Of a stretch of DNA of 64,000 nucleotides, positions 57,005-64,000 are shown one piece after another. The stretch is from positions 1 through 64,000 of the forward strand of contig JAJEKV010000167.1 of the NCBI GenBank assembly GCA_021234155.1. The letters run 5' to 3'. The stretch's first letter is position 1. Every line of letters starts with the position of its first letter. A model generated the notes under the pieces. It saw only the letters and a program-made list of their open reading frames with translations, had not been told where the DNA came from and made no database searches. Origin of the DNA: Isoetes taiwanensis. Taxonomy: Eukaryota; Streptophyta; Lycopodiopsida; Isoetales; Isoetaceae. The translations under genes and the position numbers were made by a program.

Positions 57005-60000
57005 GTTCGGCTGGTTGGCAGATGCCTTATATCTGCTGTCATCTATCAACAATGTGTTTTTCACTTGGTATTTCCAGAATTTCTAGTACACTTTGGACCT
57101 TAAGGAAAATTGGCTTATTAACCACTTTTAATTTTGTGTTGGTGCAGTCATCCTGATTCCAAATAAAAAGAAATCTGCCCTTATATTCCTGCAGCAACTT
57201 TCTCATCAACAAGTCAACATTACTCTTAGCCATGCTGGACCACAATGCAATCTCAAATTTTGAAAAACACCATTCTAAGAACTCCTGTGTAATCCAGGCC
57301 TGGAAACTGCTGCCTTTTGAAGGTTCAATTTCTGGAGGGTCACTTCTGGCTCGGCCGATGCAGGGATCCTCTCTTTCAAGTCATAAAATTTGCCTAAAAC
57401 CCCATTAAAATCCAGAACAAGGAGAATTTCAGTTAACCTCTTGGCTTTTCTTGGTTGAGGTTGTATTGGACTCGTTGAGCAGTCTGCATCTTTGTCCAGG
57501 ATCCGGGATTTCTTGGTTAACATCATCACCTGCATCCGCATTTGGCTCATGTTCAGCACCAAAACTTTTTTCTGGTGAAGGACCCCGTGCAGAATGAATC
57601 TCGAGGGAATTAATTTCCCCCCCTAAAACAGATGCACTAGGAATCTCTTCGTGATGGCTTCCAGTTGCAGTAGCATTTATCTCTGTAACATAATTGAAAG
57701 AAGACCACAGAAAAATACAAAAAAATAAGTCATGTATGTGGCATCGATACTTACTTGATATGACTGCATTCAGTTCACTATCCAAATTTCGTTTTGGAGT
57801 TTCCACGCCATCAGCAGCTGGGATTGACTTAGAAGTATCAAATGGGGTGAATTCTAGGTACAACAGGGAGTATCTTGCAGTCTCATAACTGATCGAGGCG
57901 TGGATAACTATTGGATATCCTTGGTCTCAAATTTCTGCAATTCTGCAAACACTAAGTCAGTAGACCTGTGACAACATCAGTAAACATTAGTTAAGGCACT
58001 TACTTGTGTCTATTGGTTCTTGTGGTACTACTCGAACACCAAAAGCCAAAAGCCATGTCGCAGTCATAATGTGGGCACAACTGGGGCTGCAGCAGGTTCT
58101 AGAGTGTCTGCAAAACAAATTCAAAATCAATAGAGTCTTTAGACGAGGGTTAGAGATGATAATATTTACCTCAAATGGTGTGATAGAATGGAATGTGATA
58201 CTGGTGACTACATTCTGCTATCACAACTGGCAACATTTTACCCTCCCATTTCAGACAATGTCCACAAAATGGACAACCTTCATCACCCTCTTCTTATGCC
58301 TCAGGAAGCATTGGAAGTGCAGGATCTAAAGGAGTGTCATGACCACTACGCTCAGAAAAAATCTCAAATCTTTGCATTCGAGGTTGCAGCTCCAAAGATA
58401 AGAAGTCTTCACATGCCTTTAGCTCAATTTCGGTTTACGCTAGTTCCTTATTTAATTGATTCAGCCTAGGCAACACTTTGTACCATTTAGCTCTTTCATC
58501 CTTTGGTTAAACACAACCCGAACACCCTCTGCCGCTGGATTTGTTCTTTGTCATGATTGATTGCCATCCTGCAGGTAAAATCAGCTCTAATTTCGATGCT
58601 TTATGCTCCATCAACTCAATCTTTCTTTTGATATCATTTTTCCTATCCTCGTTTGCTTGCAATCGTTGCTTTGCATCTATCAAACCTAGCTGATGTTGCA
58701 GCCAACCATTCCTTCACAAGTCTGCCATACTCTTCAAAACAAAACACTACGTATACATCAGCCTCCTAACATAGTAAGCCACGTACTGATGGAAAACCAC
58801 AATCACACACCACACAATACAAGGTACTCTCTACACACCACCACATACCACACACCACACAACATATACGCCTGCACAAGACACACCACAAACACGCCGG
58901 TGGTAGCAAGGAGTGGTGGGACATTGTGCTTGGGGTGAAGTGGTGTGTGGTGGTGGTGGTGTGTGTGGTGGTGGTGGGGTGGGTGGTGGGGTTTGGTGGT
59001 GGTGGTGGTGGTGGGGTGTGTTGTGGTGGTGGAGTGTGGTGTGGGACATGGTGGAGTGTGGTGATGGGGGGTGGCCGGTGGTGGTGGTGTGGTGTGGTGG
59101 TGGTGGAGTGTGGTGGTGGGGTGGGGTGTGGTGGTGGTGGATTGTGGTGTGGGACATGGTGGAGTCTGGTGGTGTGGTGTGGTGGTGGTGGAGTGTGGTG
59201 GTGTATGCGTGGTGGAGTGTGGTGGTGGTGGTGGAGTATGGTGGTGGTGGAGTGGTGGTGGAGGGTGGGAGTGTGGGTGGGGAGATGGTAGAGTGTAGTG
59301 GTGGAATTGGTGGGGTGTGGTGTGGGACATGGTGGATGCCAACAACTCACCACTCACCCAGACCACACATACCTCATCTATCATTCGCATCCATTGCACG
59401 AAATGCCCCATGAGATGGCATCATAGAGATACAACATGACAATACATACCAACATGATGCAAAATGGTAGTAGACATACACGATTCTTGAAGTGGATTTG
59501 ATGTTACCTTTTACGTGAAGATAGAAACAATCTAGGTCAAGCTTGAGATTTTTTTTACGTTATAACACCACTAATAATTGAACATACACAAGAATGGCAT
59601 GTTTTGGTCTCAGAACATTGCTCTGCTTTTCTGTTTTGATTGTGAGTTCAGATTGAATGTTTGGTCTAGAGGAACCTGATTTGGTTTTTTTCCTATCATC
59701 TTCATCGTCCCTGTCACTTTTACTATTTTTCTCCTGGTCAGCTTGGATTTGCCTATGCTTTCTCTTGGGTCTAGAAGAACTGGCCTCTGCTTTCTCATCG
59801 GGAGTTTTATAATAATCCGAGAAGCTCTTCCAATTAACAGCCTCCCCCTTTATATGTAGATAATAAGCCACTGCCCAGGTTCCAGGAGCCATTCCACCCC
59901 ATGTATGTGGCTTCCCTGTAATTCTTTTGTAAATTTTCATGAACTCTTTGTATTGTTCATTGCTCAGATTCTTCAACCTGTACAAGAAAATATATGCCTT

Positions 60001-60161
60001 AATTTTTCAGTTTGAACAAAAACATTTGGGGGAAAATACCTGTAGCCAGATTTATTTGGAACTCTGCCACCCCAAAGCTTCTTTAGATCTTCATGGGGCA
60101 CAATCTCTTGTTTGAGGAGAGATTTCGTCGTGTAACTAGTGGCATTCAATTCTGAGTCCAT
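57005..60161 (-). pseudogene. FCP1-like phosphatase locus (right copy, 5' and catalytic part)
   Basis: A multi-exon minus-strand gene. Exon 1 (60161-60040) begins MDSELNATSYTTKSLLKQE and splices (GTATTT...TTGTACAG) into exon 2 (from about 59975; YRLKNLSNEQYKEFM, then a Lys/Asp/Glu-rich, nuclear-type tail). Further on are a coiled coil at 58572-58703 (QRLQANEDRKNDIKRKIELM), a possible zinc finger at 58180-58290 (CPFCGHC...ECSHQYH), an acidic exon (57429-57863) and the FCP1 core: LLVLDFNGVLGKF (about 57440), then FEIALWSSMAKSNVDLL and FLFIWNQDDCTNTK (57110-57260), and NTLLIDDSRYK (57020-57060). Single-base frameshifts (after RPG; before the DDS exon) and stops in the coiled-coil and finger exons make it a pseudogene, though fairly young. 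FCP1-domain proteins are HAD Ser/Thr phosphatases. It has the same part order as the relic at 1.3-3.2 kb. Confidence 0.8.
58800..59340 (+). repeat. Self-complementary GGT/ACC minisatellite
   Basis: An ACC-rich left part (58800-58895) is followed by a GGT/GTGGTG-rich right part (58905-59335), so the two sides can pair. The phrase gtgtgggacatggtgga recurs three times. It lies in an intron of the phosphatase pseudogene; the long frames on both strands (up to 202 codons) are compositional. Confidence 0.9.
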
Positions 60162-60169
60162 TAGGGTTC

Positions 60170-62070
60170 AATCGGCAAGAAGCGGCAAAAAAAAACAGAA
60201 GAAGAGGTGTGATTATTTCTTAATTCAAATTGAGGGACAATGACGTGGCATAAAATTCAAATTAACCGACGCTCATTAATTCGCACTCCCGCAATCTCCG
60301 CTTCGGTATGCACCACCCGATTCTACCACAAAGGTGGTGCCAAAATGTGGCGTCAAAATACGCGTTTTTGATACACCACATCGTGCTTTTATCCCAACCC
60401 ATACAAATTTCAAAGGTGCAGAATTCATACACACCACCATTGCCGTTATGTGAACCGAAATTCCTGTGGACAATAGCCATATTCATATATTCATATTCGA
60501 CTGTCACATCTACATTGCTGTTTCACCATAACAGTCAATCCAAAATCTCGAACTGCTTGAATGAATAAATCAATCCTACACAATCTCGAAATCAATCTCT
60601 CGAAATCAATCTCGCAACTGGATCTACCTGTACAACAGAGATGGCTGTTTACACCAGGGCTGGAGGATTCGAACCTCCAGGCCATGTCGGCCTCACCAGA
60701 ACCTACATCTTACCTATCCTGCATAAATGGATAAATCCTACAAGCAAGCAGCAGCAAACTAAGGCATTCAGATGCATAAATGCAAGCAGCAGCATACAAG
60801 CAAGCCGACATGCCACAGCCATGATTAGTGCTGCTCATGATTAATGCAAGCCGACAAATTACTGCTGCTCATGATTCAGCCATAGCCGATGGCCTCGTCC
60901 GCCATAGCATCTGTGGCCTGTGAACGACATACCACATACGAAGCTAAAGCCACATACGAAATTTTACCTATCAGATTATTTGGTGGTACAAATTCTTCCT
61001 TCACAACTACAAACCCTTGACCAAATCTGTGTGTGGAGAGAGCGAGCCAGAAGGCAGGCATAGCCATGCCGAATTTGGCAGAAGCTTCGGATGCCTGCCC
61101 AGACTCAGGAAACCGGGGCTCCAAATAGAAACCCCGATCTGCTCTGGAGATGCCCCAGCTAAAACCGGCCGCATGAACGCGTCACCCAGCTTCGTGGCCC
61201 TCCTTCGATTCAATGACACCGTCCGCTTCCAAACTTTGCCCACTGCCATGTCCACACAACAGAGCTTCCAAAAACAGACCCCACATTTCCTTCCTCGAAC
61301 CATTGAACTGACTTAAAAAGAAAATAACACAAACACACCACTCAAATAGAAACTTGCCCCTCAAAACAAATAGGCAGCTCCAACATGCACAAACATACCA
61401 TTCTCAATACAATACAATACAATACCAGAATCATAGTTCCCACCATTGCGAGAATACCCTCCCCAAATACTAAACGAATTGGGCAAACGTAATTGCAACT
61501 ATTATACTATGTCCATGGACATCCATGACCTTTCTCAACTTGTTGACTTGCTATGCTTAGCTTGTGACAAAAAAGCCCAGGCATATTGAGTAGCTTTAAT
61601 GGTACACAACTTAAATGTGGTCTTACAATGGGGCATCAAGAGTTCCCACCTTGAACAACACAAATAACCATTATGGTATTACAATGGGGCAGTAAGAACA
61701 CCCACCTTAAACAATACAAATTATTACAACTACAATGGTCTTGTATTTCAGTATAAGCATGTTTTCCATCTTTTTACTTCATCTTCTAGAAAGAGTTTGT
61801 TGTCATAAATCTTGCTCCAAGCTCTTGCATACAATTCCTACATACTATAACAGCAAAAAGTTTATTTAAGAAAGCATGGCCTAAATATATAATGTTCTTG
61901 ATGGTGCAAGCCATATTGGAAAATGTTATTATCAATATGACATGACAGCAATGATGCTGGCTATATGCCGATAAACTGTCAATGCATCGTAGAACTAAAA
62001 AAGAGTGATTTACACTCTGTGCGCATGCTAGAAACCATATTGTACATAGACTTTGATTGCATGCAATTTC
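60170..62070. other. Upstream of the right phosphatase locus; no intact gene
   Basis: Overlapping minus-strand open frames at 60876-61303 (82-98 codons, KLGDAFMRPVLAGASPEQIG region) have protein-like composition but no recognised domain and may be a first exon or leader of an unknown gene. An AATAC microsatellite is at 61407-61424. No clear promoter was identified. Confidence 0.35.
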
Positions 62071-62077
62071 AAGAAAG

Positions 62078-62106
62078 ACTAGTTATGGTGTCCGGCGTTG
62101 CCGGGC
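62078..62106 (-). mobile_element. Helitron 3' terminus (family A, copy 3)
   Basis: On the minus strand the hairpin GCCCGGC-AAC-GCCGGAC is followed by a 7-nt spacer (ACCATAA) and CTAGT. Just inside, the plus strand reads aacatttgaaaggg, as the 12.9-kb copy reads aacaatttgaaagg, confirming they are one family. The body lies to the right and likely runs beyond 62.2 kb; its 5' end was not found. Confidence 0.75.
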
Positions 62107-62109
62107 TTA

Positions 62110-62990
62110 ACTAACATTTGAAAGGGTGTTTTTGACATGATGCCGAAAATAGAGGAAGGTGTGAATGTGAGTGTGGGTATGAGGAGCATTATTGCATGTT
62201 TTGAGTTGATTTGTTGTGCAATAGAAATGCCAAAGGAGACGCCTTCAGCTTCATGGTGAAATGCATCATAATCTGAAATAGATAGAAATGTGAAGATGCC
62301 ACTTCTGGCATACTCCATCCCTTGATTGAGGCATTGACTACATTCACAAATTGATCATTATAACAATAAAGAATAATGTTCTATTTATTTTGATTCGGAA
62401 ATATCAGTGGTGAGTCTATTAGTTACTTTACCTATTTTCACTTCCTTTCTACATTAATGATGAAGCTCTCAATGTACATACAGTCATAAGTGTCATAAGT
62501 ATCTTGTTCATTCGAAATGAGCTTTGTGTAGCACAAATATAATTACATGTCACCAATATGCTTTTGATTGACATACACCAAGATGTAATATAACGACTCA
62601 GTGTTTAGTAAAAAAAGGAAATCTATAGAGTCCAAAAATTTTCTCTTCTATTTTATAGGCAAGAAGGTGGTTATATATAACTTTTGATCATTGTCAATAC
62701 TAAGTGTTTCTTTGACATCAACACACACACACATTGGCTTTGAGTCTTTTTAAGAAACCAAAAAATATTGAAATCTTAATTTGCAAAGCTTAAAGTGACG
62801 ATGCATAGCATTGGCAGGCATAGGTACAAATATTACCTAGAGGCGAAGAAAGCAATGGGGGAAGGATTGTGATATGCTCATGATTCTAAATACAATACTG
62901 AAACAACAATTAAATACTTTTAGGATATTGATAAGTCACATATTCCGACAAAAGTCTCGATTTTATATGTTAAAAAATTGGAAGCATTCT
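62110..62990. other. Non-coding stretch, presumably Helitron body
   Basis: AT-rich DNA with a short CA microsatellite near 62722-62734. No gene is seen. Confidence 0.4.
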
Positions 62991-62995
62991 TGTAT

Positions 62996-63640
62996 GAGGT
63001 TGTCAAATAATTCATGACATGATTGTATGAGGTTGTCGAATACTTCACAACATGATCCAAAAGGTTGCGAATCACTATTATATTGGCCATGCGAGGTTGT
63101 CAAATAATTCATGACATGATCATATGAGGTTGTCGAATACTTCACAACATGATCCAAAGGTTGCAAATCACTATAAAACTATCTTATTATGTTGGCCATA
63201 CATCCATGCAAGCTACTGGAGGCAATTCAGGCAACTAATATAATGTTTATAGGTGAGTTTTGTACTTAAAATTTGACGATTTATTGAAGGACGTCTTTAA
63301 AAGCTTAAACATTCGTTACGGCAGCGGGCTTATCTAAACAATCTTCATTGGGTTCATCTCATCAAACTATCTTATTATATTGGCCATGCGAGGTTGTCAA
63401 ATAATTTATGATACATGTATCATATGATGTTGTCGAATACTTCACAACATGATCCAAAAAACTATCTTATTATATTGGCCATACATCCATGCAAGCTCTT
63501 TGGAGGCAATTCGGGCAACTAATGTAATGTTTATAGGTGAATTTTGTACCTAAAATTTGACGATTTATTGAAGGATGTCTTTAAAAGCTTAAACATTAAG
63601 CTCTGGCGGTTTATCTAAACAATCTTCATTGGGTGCATCT
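62996..63640 (+). repeat. Nested tandem repeats, units about 96 and 297 bp
   Basis: gaggttgtcaaataattcatg starts at about 62997, 63093 and 63390. The first two starts define a 96-bp unit containing ggttgtcgaatacttcacaa; the last two define a longer unit of about 297 bp that adds a stretch with gatttattgaagga and aaagcttaaacatt. The second long copy ends near 63640. Confidence 0.9.
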
Positions 63641-63644
63641 CATC

Positions 63645-64000
63645 AAAGGCGGGCTGGCTTAGTGTAGGTAATTCATTATAGAATCTACATTTTTTGAAAG
63701 CAAAAATAATATGAAATAATGAATACATGACCATGAACACACCTTGCGGCATGCCAATAAATGAAATAGTAGTTGCAAAGCTAGCTAAGGGCCTCTAGAT
63801 TCTTTGATAATATCACGGATATCCATTTGCCACCCAATTACGCTTTTAATATAGTAAAAAAGCGAAAACGAAGAGTTGCAAAACCCGTCATCTGCGCAGT
63901 GTTACTACATTCCTTTCTGTTTGTCTCAAGGTCATCGCAAGGTGCGTGCCTTCAACTTCTTATATTTAGTGTTGGTACTGTAAAAGGGAAACCACCAGCC
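63645..64000. other. Non-coding end of window
   Basis: No gene or clear repeat is seen. Confidence 0.4.

Noticed and set aside
58766-59413. Long open frames of 121-202 codons on both strands
   Set aside because: They are His/Pro/Thr- or Val/Gly/Trp-rich translations of a GGT/ACC minisatellite.
60650-60720. tRNA-like sequence on the minus strand (GGAGGTTCGAATCCTCC, a good B box)
   Set aside because: No matching acceptor stem, D arm or A box at the right distance; only an isolated stem-loop is present.
1-64000. Recoded TAA/TAG (glutamine) genetic code, suggested by stops at Gln-like positions in the dirigent and phosphatase genes
   Set aside because: The same genes also carry frameshifts and TGA stops, and the intact dirigent ends normally; C-to-T decay of pseudogenes is the simpler explanation.
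1-64000. CRISPR arrays, prokaryotic operons or organellar gene clusters
   Set aside because: No regularly spaced direct repeats with unique spacers and no collinear organelle genes were found.

Overview
This window reads as nuclear DNA of a land plant with a large, repeat-rich genome. Dirigent proteins, class II HD-Zip, an IBR3-like acyl-CoA dehydrogenase, GT-AG introns and plant-type transposon ends (TRIM, Helitron, CACTA, Tourist-like MITE) all point that way. The lineage is not certain. A fern or other non-angiosperm is a guess from the divergent gene relics, not a demonstration. No prokaryotic operons, rRNA or complete tRNA genes were seen.

The only essentially intact protein genes are two intronless dirigent genes on the minus strand, at about 30.4-30.9 kb and 36.2-36.7 kb. 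They are about three-quarters identical in the mature part. The second looks functional. The first has a TAG stop at codon 12 of its signal peptide but is otherwise open. Each has a TATA-type box upstream and small tandem duplications nearby.

The other recognisable coding sequence is broken. There are two diverged FCP1/NLI-interacting-factor-like phosphatase loci, inverted to each other at the two sides of the window (about 1.3-3.2 kb plus strand; 60.2-49.9 kb minus strand). The remaining relics are an IBR3-like acyl-CoA dehydrogenase (24.4-26.1 kb), a thioredoxin-like domain (20.5-20.75 kb), an HD-Zip II factor (42.8-43.5 kb), a Ulp1-type protease (49.0-49.6 kb) and two copies of a transposase-like gene with an HGKGxxDG motif (5.4-7.9 kb minus; 39.6-40.2 kb plus). 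Several relics keep introns, so they came from DNA-level duplication rather than retroposition.

Mobile DNA includes two TRIM retrotransposons (11.3-11.8 kb, with an extra LTR; 28.1-28.5 kb), four Helitron 3' termini, all with the same 7-nt spacer between hairpin and CTRRT, a CACTA terminus with subterminal CGTCA repeats (47.9 kb) and a TTA-flanked MITE pair (31.25-31.61 kb).

The least explained region is 44-57 kb. A higher-order satellite (44.0-45.4 kb) abuts a 1.6-kb imperfect foldback (45.4-47.0 kb). Further right, a 6.9-kb purine-rich, gene-free insertion splits the right phosphatase locus. It begins with a hairpin terminus, contains a head-to-tail junction of its own ends, and holds a periodic array of a small hairpin motif. 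A second, nearly perfect inverted repeat lies at 19.47-19.91 kb. I did not find a convincing new multi-gene system. The best candidates for something undescribed are the composite hairpin element and the two foldbacks.
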